Notes: generated by a model from the letters alone, not told the origin. Positions 16,715 to 24,309 are shown, counted from the first letter of the stretch. The stretch: DNA of 59,624 bases from Lachnoclostridium edouardi (GCF_900240245.1 NZ_OESQ01000001.1:2724280-2783903); one strand, 5' to 3'. Numbers and translations: made by a program.

Positions 16715-17749
16715 ATGAAACAATATTTTGCTTTTCAATGGCACATTACAGACGAGTGCGACCAACGCTGTAAGCATTGCTATATTTTTTCGGAAGATAA
16801 TTGCAAAAAATTAGACGCAATGAGTTGGGAGCAAATGCAGGAAACCTTGTATAACTGCCTTGATTTTTGTGAAGTTTACGGACGCTTACCCTATTTCTAT
16901 ATTACGGGCGGCGACCCTATTTTGCACCCGGATTTTTGGCGATTGCTTGCCTTAATAAAAGAACATGAAATACCATTTACAATTTTAGGAAATCCGTTTC
17001 ATTTGACAGATGAAATTTGCAGGAAATTAAAATCCTATGGTTGTCAGAAATATCAGCTTTCCCTTGACGGTATGAAAGAAACACATGACTGGTTTCGCAA
17101 ATCAGGTTCTTTCGACTGTACGCTTGAGAAAATCAACTGTATAAAAAAAGCTGGTATTCGTTCTGTCATTATGACTACTGTATCTGGTACAAACATTAAG
17201 GAAATTCCCAATATTATTGATACAGTCGTTGCAGCGAAAGCAGATGTATTCGTTTTTGCCCGCTACTGTCCAACAAGTGAAGAAAAAGATACTGGGATTG
17301 CTCCGCAAGAGTACAGGGAACTACTGGATATTTGCTATCAGAAATTCCAAAAATACGAAGCGGCGGGCTGCTCCACTTATTTCAACAAAAAAGACCACCT
17401 TTGGACGCTTTATGAATACGAAAAAGGAATTTTCAAAATTCCGGAAAACATACAAGACGGTATGATATACGGCGGTTGTAACTGCGGTAACTGTCACATG
17501 ACGATTTTACCGACAGGAGATGTATATGCCTGTCGTCGGGTACAAAACAGCAAAGTCGGGAATGTGTTGAATGACCGTCTTGCGGATATTTGGATTTGTC
17601 AAATGGAACAATACCGAGATTACACAAAATTTGAGAAATGCTCCAAATGTGAATTACTGGCATTTTGCCGGGGCTGCCCTGCGGTAGCAAGCGGCAGGGA
17701 CGGAAATTTCTACGGGGCAGACCCGCAATGTTGGAAAGAGGTAATTTGA
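16715..17749 (+). CDS. Radical SAM/SPASM maturase, ACGX system
   Basis: This 344-residue peptide-modifying enzyme has the N-terminal radical SAM site CDQRCKHC (C-x3-C-x2-C, residues about 14-21), which binds the [4Fe-4S] cluster and S-adenosylmethionine, and TGGDP as the SAM-contacting motif. The C-terminal SPASM region has many cysteines (CNCGNC...CRRV...CSKCELLAFCRGCP...CW) for auxiliary clusters. It most likely acts on the neighbouring cysteine-rich peptide. The nitroreductase gene starts two bases after its stop, showing tight coupling. The modification type (for example a thioether) is not deducible. Confidence 0.9.
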   Translation: MKQYFAFQWHITDECDQRCKHCYIFSEDNCKKLDAMSWEQMQETLYNCLDFCEVYGRLPYFYITGGDPILHPDFWRLLALIKEHEIPFTILGNPFHLTDEICRKLKSYGCQKYQLSLDGMKETHDWFRKSGSFDCTLEKINCIKKAGIRSVIMTTVSGTNIKEIPNIIDTVVAAKADVFVFARYCPTSEEKDTGIAPQEYRELLDICYQKFQKYEAAGCSTYFNKKDHLWTLYEYEKGIFKIPENIQDGMIYGGCNCGNCHMTILPTGDVYACRRVQNSKVGNVLNDRLADIWICQMEQYRDYTKFEKCSKCELLAFCRGCPAVASGRDGNFYGADPQCWKEVI

Positions 17750-17751
17750 TT

Positions 17752-18339
17752 ATGAATGAAACAATTAAGACAATTTTACATCGTAGGACAATCAGACGCT
17801 TTGACACAAAGCAGATTGAAGAAGCAGTTTTACAACAGATTTTACAGGCGGGGCTTTGTGCTCCAAGTGCCGGAGGACGGCAAGGCGTTATCTTTGCCGT
17901 ATGTCAAAACAAAGAAATCAATGAACGGTTAGGAAAAATCAAACGGGCAAATTCCAATCCCCGTATGGCAACGGCGACAAGCTATGTATCAAAAGAGCAG
18001 CCAAGCATCGCAGATGATGTAAACCTAAAAAATGCCTTTTATAATGCACCAACGGTCATTACAATGTTTGCACCGAAAAATTTTCTTTTTGCGGTAGAAG
18101 ATTGTGCAGTTGCGGCTGAAAATATGATGTTAGCTGCCGACTCATTAGGTATTGGCTCTTGTTATATCGGGCAGGGGTGGACAGCCTTTGCAGATACTTA
18201 CGGACAGGAAATTTTGCGTAAGTGGGAAATTCGTACAGATTATTATGCTGTTATGCAGCTTTTACTGGGCTACCCTAAGCCGGAAGATAACCACCCGACA
18301 GCAAAGCCGCGAAAGCATGACAGAATATTAAGATTTTAA
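17752..18339 (+). CDS. Nitroreductase-family oxidoreductase
   Basis: This 195-residue FMN-binding oxidoreductase has RRTIRRFDTKQIEE near the N terminus, LCAPSAGGRQ (flavin contact), DCAVAAENMMLAADSLGIGSCYIG, and LLGYPKP near the end. It probably uses NAD(P)H to reduce nitro, quinone or dehydro-amino-acid groups. As the gene directly after the radical SAM enzyme it could tailor the peptide or detoxify an electrophile sensed by HxlR. The start (ATG AAT GAA) is two bases beyond the previous stop. Confidence 0.85.
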   Translation: MNETIKTILHRRTIRRFDTKQIEEAVLQQILQAGLCAPSAGGRQGVIFAVCQNKEINERLGKIKRANSNPRMATATSYVSKEQPSIADDVNLKNAFYNAPTVITMFAPKNFLFAVEDCAVAAENMMLAADSLGIGSCYIGQGWTAFADTYGQEILRKWEIRTDYYAVMQLLLGYPKPEDNHPTAKPRKHDRILRF

Positions 18340-18368
18340 TTTTTGAAGAAAGCAGGGATAATATAGGG

Positions 18369-18896
18369 ATGAAAGAAGTTGCAACAAAAGATATAGAATT
18401 AAATCCATTTATAACATTTGGGGAAAACTGGGCGGCTTTAGCGGCTGGAAATGTAGAGGACGGTTATAATGCTATGACGATTGCGTGGGGGCACTTCGGT
18501 ACATTGTGGGAAAGGGATAGTCACTCAAACCGTTTACCCACTGTAATTTGTTATGTCAGACCAAGCAGGTACACGAAAAAATTTCTTGATAAAGAGCCTT
18601 ATTTCACGATTTCCTGTTTTGACGGAACTCATAAAAAGGCGTTGGGATATTTAGGAAGTCATTCGGGGCGTGACGGCGATAAAATAAAAGCCACCGGATT
18701 AACACCGAAATTTGCAGACAAGACTGTATATTTCTCCGAAGCGCACACCATATATATTTGCCGGAAATTGTACCAAGCTCCATTGATAGAAAACGGATTT
18801 GTAGACCAAGAACTGATTGATTTTAATTATCCATCAAAGGATTTCCACGAGATGTATGTTGGTGAAATTGTAAAAGTGTTGAGTATAAAGGATTAA
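18369..18896 (+). CDS. Flavin reductase-like (split-barrel) protein
   Basis: This 175-residue protein has the flavin-reductase-like FMN-binding split-barrel fold: NAMTIAWGHFGTLW, CYVRPSRYTKKFLDKEPYFTISCF, and KALGYLGSHSGRDGDK. Such proteins bind FMN and supply reduced flavin or act on small substrates. It follows the nitroreductase by 29 bp and is probably the last gene of the HxlR-controlled operon. Confidence 0.85.
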   Translation: MKEVATKDIELNPFITFGENWAALAAGNVEDGYNAMTIAWGHFGTLWERDSHSNRLPTVICYVRPSRYTKKFLDKEPYFTISCFDGTHKKALGYLGSHSGRDGDKIKATGLTPKFADKTVYFSEAHTIYICRKLYQAPLIENGFVDQELIDFNYPSKDFHEMYVGEIVKVLSIKD

Positions 18897-19045
18897 ATTT
18901 TAACAACTAAAAATATTAAAAATAAGTCTGCCGGACGACGGCAAAGAAAAAAAGCCGTCGTTCAACAGACATACTCCTATGCTCTTAATGCGGCGGCTTA
19001 GATTAAGCCGCTGTTTTATTATGGCGGCGTTGGGAGGTAGCCGTC
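18897..19045. other. Hairpin-rich gap before the sigma-like gene
   Basis: The gap holds the inverted repeat GACGACGGC...GCCGTCGTT (18934-18963) inside outer arms GTCTG...CAGAC, then GCGGCTTA...TAAGCCGC (18993-19012). These could be the terminator of the preceding operon and leader structures of the following Tn916-type regulators. Confidence 0.6.
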
Positions 19046-19153
19046 ATGTTGATTACAGTTATCACGAATAGCAGATTATCAAAAAAATCCTGTTTTCTGC
19101 AACGGCATATTCCGGTCATAGAGATGAACTCACAAATCATCATAATTACTTAA
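19046..19153 (+). CDS. Possible 35-residue leader peptide
   Basis: A 35-codon frame starting ATG TTG ATT ACA has a good GGGAGG site eight bases upstream and ends just before a hairpin and the sigma-like gene. The peptide (MLITVITNSRLSKK..., ending IIIIT) has no recognised family. It could be a translated attenuator leader. Evidence is only the ribosome binding site and position. Confidence 0.4.
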   Translation: MLITVITNSRLSKKSCFLQRHIPVIEMNSQIIIIT

Positions 19154-19168
19154 ATAACTCATATTACC

Positions 19169-19206
19169 AAACGCCTATGTGGTTTTACGCTGCATGGGCG
19201 TTTGTT
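19169..19206 (+). terminator. Hairpin before the sigma-like gene
   Basis: AAACGCC/GGCGTTT arms with an inner TGCAT-rich loop, followed by TTTGTTG. It may attenuate transcription into the next gene. Confidence 0.55.
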
Positions 19207-19242
19207 GTAATAGCCCCCTACTGGGAAGAAAGGGGGTGAGTT

Positions 19243-19692
19243 ATGATGAAATATTCTGAACAATTCATGGAACATATCGAGTACACCTTTGCGGCGTTCT
19301 GTAAAGTCGTTCTCCGCAACGCAGCACTCAGTGCATATCGCGATTTTGGACGGAAAGAAAAGCACGAAGTATCACTTGACTATCTGATTTCGGAAACGTC
19401 TTTTGAACCGTTTGTAACCGATAACTATTTTGAGCAATATGCTTATGAGAAGCCGACTATTTTTGTCGTGCAAGGGAAAGAAATTGTCGTTATAAGTAAA
19501 CGGTTAGCCGACGCATTGGCTAATCTGTCAGAACAAAGGCGTACTGTTCTGCTGATGAATTTCTTCCTTGGTTACAGCGAAAGAAAAATCGGGAATGAAT
19601 ACGGAAGAAGCAGAAGTACAGTCAACTACTGGAAACTGGCGGCATTGAAGCAGTTAAGAAGAGAACTGGAGGAAACAAAACATGAGGAATAA
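19243..19692 (+). CDS. Tn916-type sigma-like HTH regulator
   Basis: This 149-residue protein is related to the ORF7-like sigma-70-family regulators of Tn916 and Tn1549 elements. The C-terminal region-4 HTH is clear (LSEQRRTVLLMNFFLGYSERKIGNEYGRSRSTVNYWKLAALKQL). The N-terminal half (AFCKVVLRNAALSAYRDFGRKEKHEVSLDYL) matches that family too. It activates transfer or excision genes in known elements. Its stop overlaps the next gene by 11 bases, as in Tn916-like modules. Confidence 0.88.
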   Translation: MMKYSEQFMEHIEYTFAAFCKVVLRNAALSAYRDFGRKEKHEVSLDYLISETSFEPFVTDNYFEQYAYEKPTIFVVQGKEIVVISKRLADALANLSEQRRTVLLMNFFLGYSERKIGNEYGRSRSTVNYWKLAALKQLRRELEETKHEE

Positions 19693-19885
19693 GAAACTGA
19701 TACCTTTTGAAACCATTGAAAAAGCTGTTGCCGGCGAGCCGGAAGCCATAGACGCGGTATTACGGCATTACACAGCGCGGATTAAATATCTGTCTACCTA
19801 TCGCGGGCATATTAACGACGATATTCAAGACCGTCTGAAAGCACAGCTTATCAAAGCTATCCTGCAATTCCGTTTTGACAGGTAA
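19682..19885 (+). CDS. Tn916 Orf8-like HTH protein
   Basis: This 67-residue helix-turn-helix protein (IPFETIEKAVAGEPEAIDAVL, HYTARIKYLS, DRLKAQLIKAILQFRFD) is of the Orf8/HTH_16 type that always follows the sigma-like gene in Tn916-related elements. It overlaps that gene, so the two are translated together. The excisionase and tyrosine integrase genes that normally come next are absent. Confidence 0.85.
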   Translation: MRNKKLIPFETIEKAVAGEPEAIDAVLRHYTARIKYLSTYRGHINDDIQDRLKAQLIKAILQFRFDR

Positions 19886-19898
19886 TAGCAAAGTCAGA

Positions 19899-19946
19899 AA
19901 AAGCCGTCAAGGATAAAATGCACGCTTGCGCGTCCTTGACGGCTTT
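19899..19946 (+). terminator. Terminator after the Orf8-like gene
   Basis: AAAGCCGTCAAGGA/TCCTTGACGGCTTT, a 14 bp stem with an inner GCGC-rich loop, directly behind the gene. Confidence 0.75.
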
Positions 19947-20042
19947 CCCTGTCTTTGCTGTCGGGCAGCCAAGAGAGCGCAATCGGATAAACCGCTTACG
20001 CTCTCTATCCAGTATAGAATGTTATGCGATAGAATATGCTTC

Positions 20043-20134
20043 TCACTTGATTTAAGCGGCATTACAGCGGAGATAAGGGCAGGGGTAAGGGTTTTATACT
20101 CCAACCCTTAAAAATGAGGTTCTACTGCGTAACA
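20043..20134. repeat. Diverged direct repeat, copy 1
   Basis: This segment shares CTTGATTTA-GCGGC and the block TTTTATACT...ACCCT-AAAAATGA-GTTCTA-TGCGTAAC with 20461-20553. The end block also pairs with GTTACGCAGTAGAGGGTA at 20439-20456, so the second copy can form a long stem. Confidence 0.7.
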
Positions 20135-20315
20135 TAACAAACGATATTTTTATATTGCCGTTTCCGTTCCATTCCTTTCCATTCCGGCGGCTCTGCCGCT
20201 TTGCCACCAAAGGAGAGGGATTAGGGAAAGGATAGGAAGGGAATGGATATTTAATTAAATCCGTATTTGGTATTTCTTTAGTTATTTATATCTTTATTTA
20301 ATTGCGTTGGATTTT
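20135..20315. other. Non-coding stretch between repeats
   Basis: No gene seen. It is AT-rich near 20250-20310 and contains AGGATAGGAAGGGAATGGATATTTAATTAAAT, which carries a good ribosome-binding-like site without a lasting frame. Confidence 0.35.
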
Positions 20316-20375
20316 CCAATGTCGGATAAACCGATGTCGGAAAATCCAATATCGGATAATCCAACACCGGAAGTT
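20316..20375 (+). repeat. Four tandem 15 bp repeats
   Basis: Four imperfect 15-mers beginning CCAATGTCGGATAAA are arranged head to tail with no gaps. Because 15 is a multiple of three, they also read as peptide units PMSDK, PMSEN, PISDN, PTPEV in an open frame ending at a stop near 20414. They may be iterons or the repeated tail of a broken gene. I cannot decide which. Confidence 0.65.
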
Positions 20376-20438
20376 ATGCGGTATTCAAAACTGTCTAATC
20401 CACCTGCTTTATAAAACTGCTGATTTTAGGATAGGTAT

Positions 20439-20553
20439 GTTACGCAGTAGAGGGTAAAAAACGCTTGATTTATGCGGCTTGCAGAACATGAAAAACGCTT
20501 AGACGATATTTTATACTTCTACCCTCAAAAATGACGTTCTATTGCGTAACAAA
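20439..20553. repeat. Inverted-repeat-bounded unit containing repeat copy 2
   Basis: GTTACGCAGTAGAGGGTA on the left faces TACCCT...TCTATTGCGTAAC on the right, bounding about 115 bp. Apart from an 11 bp insertion in the right arm the arms are nearly complementary. It resembles a small MITE or a regulatory stem. Copy 1 at 20043-20134 has only the right-hand part. Confidence 0.6.
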
Positions 20554-20741
20554 GTGAAGATAGAAAAACAGAGAGCCGACCACTATTGAAAGTGATTAAC
20601 TCTCTGTTTCTGTTTGCACCCTGTCTGTCAGCGTTAGTGATAAGTTGTTGTGAATACTTCCTTATCAGCGTAAAACTAAGTAATAATAACATTTCTCCTT
20701 TATAATGAACAATAGGACAATTAAATGAGGTGGAAAAATGT

Positions 20742-20912
20742 ATGAATGGCAAAAACAAATTCAATAAAAATTATGATAGATTTGAAAAATATTCTGTAGT
20801 TCTGACGGGCGCTCAGTTTGAGCCCCCGTTAAGAAATAATATCAGAGCGCAGGGAAGCCAACATGCAGAAAGATATTATATGTCACTAACAACCCTTATT
20901 AATCGTAGATGA
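20742..20912 (+). CDS. Small protein of unknown function
   Basis: This 56-residue frame starts at ATG AAT GGC and is polar and basic (NKFNKNYDRFEKYSV, ending LTTLINRR). A GAGGTGG site lies about 19 bases upstream, and an in-frame ATG at 20739-20741 region or TTG at 20730 could also serve. I recognise no family. It lies in the tail of the outer element and may be a fragment. Confidence 0.3.
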   Translation: MNGKNKFNKNYDRFEKYSVVLTGAQFEPPLRNNIRAQGSQHAERYYMSLTTLINRR

Positions 20913-20957
20913 GGTATTGGAAATGGGGAAAGGGATTATATAGACAAAAAAACACTT

Positions 20958-21095
20958 ATGCGTCTGAAATCACTGAAAACCATTGTGAAACCACTGAAAA
21001 CCATTGTGGAACTGCATATCGGTACTTTAATGAAGAAAGGTTTACCATATAAGGAAGTTTATCAGGGAGTAAGGCAGTTTGTAGAAGCTTTATAA
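20958..21095 (+). CDS. Small lysine-rich frame, possible fragment
   Basis: This 45-codon frame starts MRLKSLKTIVKPLKTIVEL, which shows an internal repeat LKTIV, and ends QGVRQFVEAL. There is no clear ribosome binding site and no known family. It is probably the end of a broken gene. Confidence 0.25.
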   Translation: MRLKSLKTIVKPLKTIVELHIGTLMKKGLPYKEVYQGVRQFVEAL

Positions 21096-21194
21096 TGAAA
21101 AGAGAATTTGTATTTCATTGCTTGATAAATATAACCATGCTATAATGTCATTGTTACCGCCCCGATACTGGCAACAGGAAGGGGGTGTTCCGGA

Positions 21195-21281
21195 TTGGAT
21201 GCGGCTTTATCTTTTATTATCGCTGTTGCGGCAGGTGTTGCCTGCCACCTCATCTGCAAATGGTTAGACGGCGATAAATAG
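21195..21281 (+). CDS. 28-residue membrane peptide (type I toxin-like)
   Basis: Frame TTG GAT GCG GCT encodes MDAALSFIIAVAAGVACHLI followed by CKWLDGDK. It has one hydrophobic helix and a charged KWLD end, the layout of the short membrane peptides widely seen near clostridial mobile DNA and of Fst/TxpA-type toxins. GGGGGTG lies upstream. A strong hairpin follows 50 bp downstream. Whether an antisense RNA exists cannot be told. Confidence 0.5.
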   Translation: MDAALSFIIAVAAGVACHLICKWLDGDK

Positions 21282-21330
21282 TCGGTAACTGGCCTGTGGG
21301 CCTAAGCCTTCCCACAAAAAATAGGAATAG

Positions 21331-21363
21331 AAAATCCCCAGAGCTGCAATCTCTGGGGATTTT
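21331..21363. terminator. Bidirectional terminator
   Basis: AAAATCCCCAGAG/CTCTGGGGATTTT, a 13 bp perfect stem with A-run and T-run on either side, between convergent small genes. Confidence 0.85.
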
Positions 21364-21441
21364 CATATGTGTCCGAACTGGACAGCTTTATCTTTTTGCC
21401 TACTGGCATTATAGCATATGCAGATTTTAAATGCAATATTC

Positions 21442-21630
21442 TTATGGTTTTTTATCCCGGCACAGCTTATCCAGAGTTCCCCCCAAAGCATCGGCCAATT
21501 TGATAGCAGTATGGACCCTACAACGGTTAAAACGCTCAATATCTTCAAGAGTACGCTGCGGAACTCCCGACAGCTCTGAAAGGGCGCGAATAGATAGGTG
21601 CTGTTGATTGCATATTAATTTTACGTTCAT
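21442..21630 (-). CDS. Small XRE-family HTH protein
   Basis: This 62-residue Cro/CI-type regulator reads LSIRALSELSGVPQRTLEDIERFNRCRVHTAIKLADALGGTLDKL, a whole HTH domain with little else. TAAGGAGGC stands before the ATG. It lies between two short hydrophobic peptide genes and near an endolysin, so it may be a prophage or toxin-module regulator. Confidence 0.8.
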   Translation of the reverse strand: MNVKLICNQQHLSIRALSELSGVPQRTLEDIERFNRCRVHTAIKLADALGGTLDKLCRDKKP

Positions 21631-21792
21631 AAAGCCTCCTTAGGTAAAAAGAAGTATTAAACCAGTGACAATAATGACAAACCAAATCACTGAAATTATA
21701 AGGGAAATTACATTTTGAGTAGCTTTCTTCATATTGTATGGAAAATGGAGATATGTTATATTTTAGGTGGGGAGGTTTTGCCTCCCCGGTCT

Positions 21793-21906
21793 TTATTGGA
21801 TACTTTCTATAATTATTTTTATGACGGCTAAGAGAGTTCCGATTTCTAAAGCGAGCTGGGTAAGTGCTGCTATTACTTTTCTCAGCTCTTTTATTTTACT
21901 CTCCAC
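21793..21906 (-). CDS. 37-residue amphipathic/hydrophobic peptide
   Basis: A GTG-started frame encodes a basic N terminus (MESKIKELRKV) followed by a hydrophobic stretch (IAALTQLALEIGTLLAVIKI) and ends ESIQ. GGAAGG lies about ten bases upstream, and a GGGGAGG/CCTCCCC hairpin follows the stop (21769-21787). It could be a small membrane or holin-like peptide. No family is recognised. Confidence 0.4.
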   Translation of the reverse strand: MESKIKELRKVIAALTQLALEIGTLLAVIKIIIESIQ

Positions 21907-22005
21907 CTTCGTTTACTTCCTTCCATGCTTGAATTATACCACGATATAACATGGAAAAAACAAGTGTTTTTGCGCATTTTTAAAAATAAATAATGCTATT
22001 AGTTT

Positions 22006-22035
22006 AAACGCCCTTAGCATAAAGGCGTTTTTTTA
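22006..22035 (+). terminator. Hairpin with T-run before the endolysin gene
   Basis: AAACGCC/GGCGTTT followed by seven or more T. It lies 25 bp upstream of the endolysin start and so either ends an upstream transcript or attenuates the endolysin message. Confidence 0.7.
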
Positions 22036-22060
22036 ATTTAAAAAAGAAGGAGAAAAAATA

Positions 22061-22924
22061 ATGGATAATACAGTAAAAAAACTGATAGACCAGGCTAAAC
22101 AATGGACAGGCTATCTGGAGAAGAAAAGCAATGCCCAGTTAGACCATTTTACTGCCAATGCAGGCAGCAGCAACTACACCTGCTTTGCCAGGGATTATAA
22201 AGTACATACAGGACTTAACCTGCAGGCCCAGCCTTGGTGCGCTATGTACGTGTCAGAGGTATTTGTACAGTCTTTTGGAGTAAACACTGCCTGCAAGCTA
22301 TTAGGCGGCGCCTTGTATCACTACTGTCCAACAGGGGTAAATCAGTTTAAAAAGGCAGGCAGATGGAGCACACAGCCGGAACCGGGGGCAGTAATCTTTT
22401 TCACAAATGGCGTTAGGGCTTACCACACTGGAATTGTAACAGAGGTGACGGCCACAAAAGTAAAAACAATAGAAGGAAATACATCTGGAGCCAGCGGCGT
22501 TGTGGAAAACGGCGGAGGGGTATGCGAGAAATCTTATGATAAGAAATACACAAGAATTTTAGGTTATGGCCTGCCGGACTGGGGCCTGGTTAAGAAAGAA
22601 AATAAATCAGGATGGCAGCAGGAAGAGGGAGGATGGCGTTTTTATTTAGGAGACACAGGACAGCCCGTAAGAAACGACTGGTATCAGGACGGGGGAAAAT
22701 GGTACTGGTTTGACGGAGCCGGAATGATGGTGAAAGATGTGTGGTATGAATATAAAGGCCACTGGTATTATTTAGGCAGTGACGGAGCAATGAAGAAAGG
22801 GCAGGTCACTGTAGACGGAAAATGGTATGTTTTAGACAATGAAGGCCGCATGATTACAGAACCAGTGACATTGACTCCAGATAAAAACGGTGCCCTGGAG
22901 TGGCCTGGACTGATAAACATGTAA
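22061..22924 (+). CDS. CHAP-type endolysin with cell-wall-binding repeats
   Basis: This 287-residue peptidoglycan hydrolase has an N-terminal CHAP/NlpC-P60-like domain (residues about 1-175) with the nucleophile in QPWCAMYVSEVF and the histidine in YHTGIVTEV. The C-terminal part has aromatic choline/glucan-binding-type repeats (GWQQEEGGWRFYLGDTG, WYQDGGKWYWFDGAGMM, WYEYKGHWYYLGSDGAM). There is no signal peptide, as expected for a phage endolysin released through a holin. It is the best sign that this part of the window was a prophage. GAAGGAG precedes the start. Confidence 0.85.
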   Translation: MDNTVKKLIDQAKQWTGYLEKKSNAQLDHFTANAGSSNYTCFARDYKVHTGLNLQAQPWCAMYVSEVFVQSFGVNTACKLLGGALYHYCPTGVNQFKKAGRWSTQPEPGAVIFFTNGVRAYHTGIVTEVTATKVKTIEGNTSGASGVVENGGGVCEKSYDKKYTRILGYGLPDWGLVKKENKSGWQQEEGGWRFYLGDTGQPVRNDWYQDGGKWYWFDGAGMMVKDVWYEYKGHWYYLGSDGAMKKGQVTVDGKWYVLDNEGRMITEPVTLTPDKNGALEWPGLINM

Positions 22925-23139
22925 ATATAGTATTTTCATAAGCCAGCCGGATTCGCTGCTCTTTTGCACAGATCATATTATGGCTTTTTCTGCTTTATTT
23001 ACAGAAACAGAGCAGGAGTTTTTATACAGCCCTTTGGAATAGCGCCAGCATTGAAAGAAATCCGGCTGCTTTTTATTATTGGCTGAGGTTAAAGGATAAG
23101 CTGGCGCCGCAGACGGAGGATTTTAAAAGCCATGAGGCC
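22925..23139. other. Gap after the endolysin gene
   Basis: No supportable gene is seen. A few short frames have neither ribosome binding sites nor recognisable sequence. Confidence 0.4.
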
Positions 23140-23518
23140 GATGTCTGCAGGCAGAAGGCTCTCTGGGTTTTCCGGGACTGTATTCTTTCTGAAAACGTCT
23201 TTGTATTGGGGGGCATTTCCAAAATATCAGGTTCCACCTGATGTTTTCCCTGAAAAGAAATATTGTTCCAGGTTACCTGTCCAATATAAAATTTGTTTGT
23301 CAGAATGTAGTGAACAGCAGGGCGGTCAAAAGGATTGCCTTTTTTCGTGTAAAAGCCATTTCATTTGCTTTTCGGGCTATTGCAGTCATACCCAGCTGGC
23401 AGGAGCCGTACTGGGAATATAAAAATCCGACAATATTATATTCTGACTGATAAACGTTTTTGAGTATCAGGGGAAATTTGCGAACACAGATATCAGAAGA
23501 CTCCTTTATATTATGCAT
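23140..23518 (-). pseudogene. Serine recombinase remnant with frameshift
   Basis: On the minus strand, GMTAIARKANEMAFTRKK reads in one frame. After the A-run the next frame continues KGNPFDRPAVHYILTNKFYIGQVTW, the usual run through the Recombinase domain (IARxLNExG...TRKG...V..IL.N..Y.G). A one-base loss in the A-run near 23320 explains the shift. The resolvase domain is absent. It lies beside an endolysin, so it may be the integrase end of a decayed prophage. Confidence 0.65.
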
Positions 23519-23538
23519 GATGATTCGCTGTAGTCTCC

Positions 23539-24213
23539 TTACTCTACTTTATAAGGGTCCTCAATTAACAGGAAGCGGTTTCTGTTGGTTTTCAGAAGCC
23601 CTTCTTTCTGCATTTTACTGATTTCATTAGACAAGGCGCTGCGGTCCACGCCCAGGTAATCAGCCAGCTGCTGTCTGTTAAAGGGGATGGAAAAATCATA
23701 GCTGCCCTGCCTTGCCGCCTGAAAGGAAAGATAGGAAAGAAGTTTTCCTTTAATAGATTTAGGGGAGGTATGGAAAATGCGGCGGGAAAGGTTTAAGTTT
23801 TTCTGAGCTGAAATAGTCAGCAGATTTCGTATAATTTTGCTGTGATGAGGGCATGTGCTTGAGCAGGTATCTAAAAGCCGCCCAGTATTTAAAAATAAAA
23901 TAGTAGTTTCCTCAGCCGCCAGAACGCTGACCATCAGCGGTTCCCCTGGAACGCAGGAATAGGTTTCCGCAAAAACCTGACCAGGTCCTACACTGTCTAA
24001 CACACTTCTATTTCCCCAAAAATCATTATTTTCAATATAAACGCTGCCTGAAATCACCATTCCCATTGATTGAGTTATATCGCCGGCGTGGTAAATCACC
24101 TGACCTTTGGAATAATGTCTTTCTTCAGCGGACAGACATTCCAGCATAGACTGAACCTGGTCAGGGGAGGTGCCTCTAAATAAAATTGTTTGAGCTAAAA
24201 AATTATAATCCAT
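23539..24213 (-). CDS. Crp/Fnr-family regulator (HcpR-like)
   Basis: This 224-residue protein has an N-terminal cyclic-nucleotide-binding-like domain (residues about 15-130: YSKGQVIYHAGDITQSMGMVISGSV) and a C-terminal HTH (FNRQQLADYLGVDRSALSNEISKMQKEGLL). It lacks the N-terminal cysteine cluster of Fnr. It is divergent from the ferredoxin-hcp genes. Crp/Fnr proteins of the HcpR group control hcp under nitrosative stress in anaerobes, which fits. Overlapping palindromes in the 96 bp gap are probable operators. Confidence 0.85.
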   Translation of the reverse strand: MDYNFLAQTILFRGTSPDQVQSMLECLSAEERHYSKGQVIYHAGDITQSMGMVISGSVYIENNDFWGNRSVLDSVGPGQVFAETYSCVPGEPLMVSVLAAEETTILFLNTGRLLDTCSSTCPHHSKIIRNLLTISAQKNLNLSRRIFHTSPKSIKGKLLSYLSFQAARQGSYDFSIPFNRQQLADYLGVDRSALSNEISKMQKEGLLKTNRNRFLLIEDPYKVE

Positions 24214-24224
24214 TTTCTCTCCTT

Positions 24225-24250
24225 TGTTGTGAAAACAACATACATGTTGT
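24225..24250. promoter_or_regulatory. Overlapping palindromes, likely Crp/Fnr operator
   Basis: TGTTGT-GAAA-ACAACA (24225-24240) overlaps ACAACAT-AC-ATGTTGT (24235-24250). Both are perfect inverted repeats in the gap between the divergent regulator and ferredoxin genes. Confidence 0.7.
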
Positions 24251-24309
24251 GATGATTGTATTATATTATGTTCAGAAAGTCAAGAATATAAACCACAGGA
24301 GGAAAATAT

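Noticed and set aside
19243..19885. A complete Tn916-like element
   Set aside because: Only the sigma-like and Orf8-like regulators are present. No excisionase, Tn916-type integrase or conjugation genes follow.
20316..20375. CRISPR array
   Set aside because: The 15 bp repeats are contiguous with no spacers. No CRISPR-type repeat-spacer pattern or cas gene was seen anywhere in the window.
23132..23422. Plus-strand frame after the endolysin
   Set aside because: It lies opposite the minus-strand recombinase remnant, which explains the sequence better, and has no ribosome binding site.
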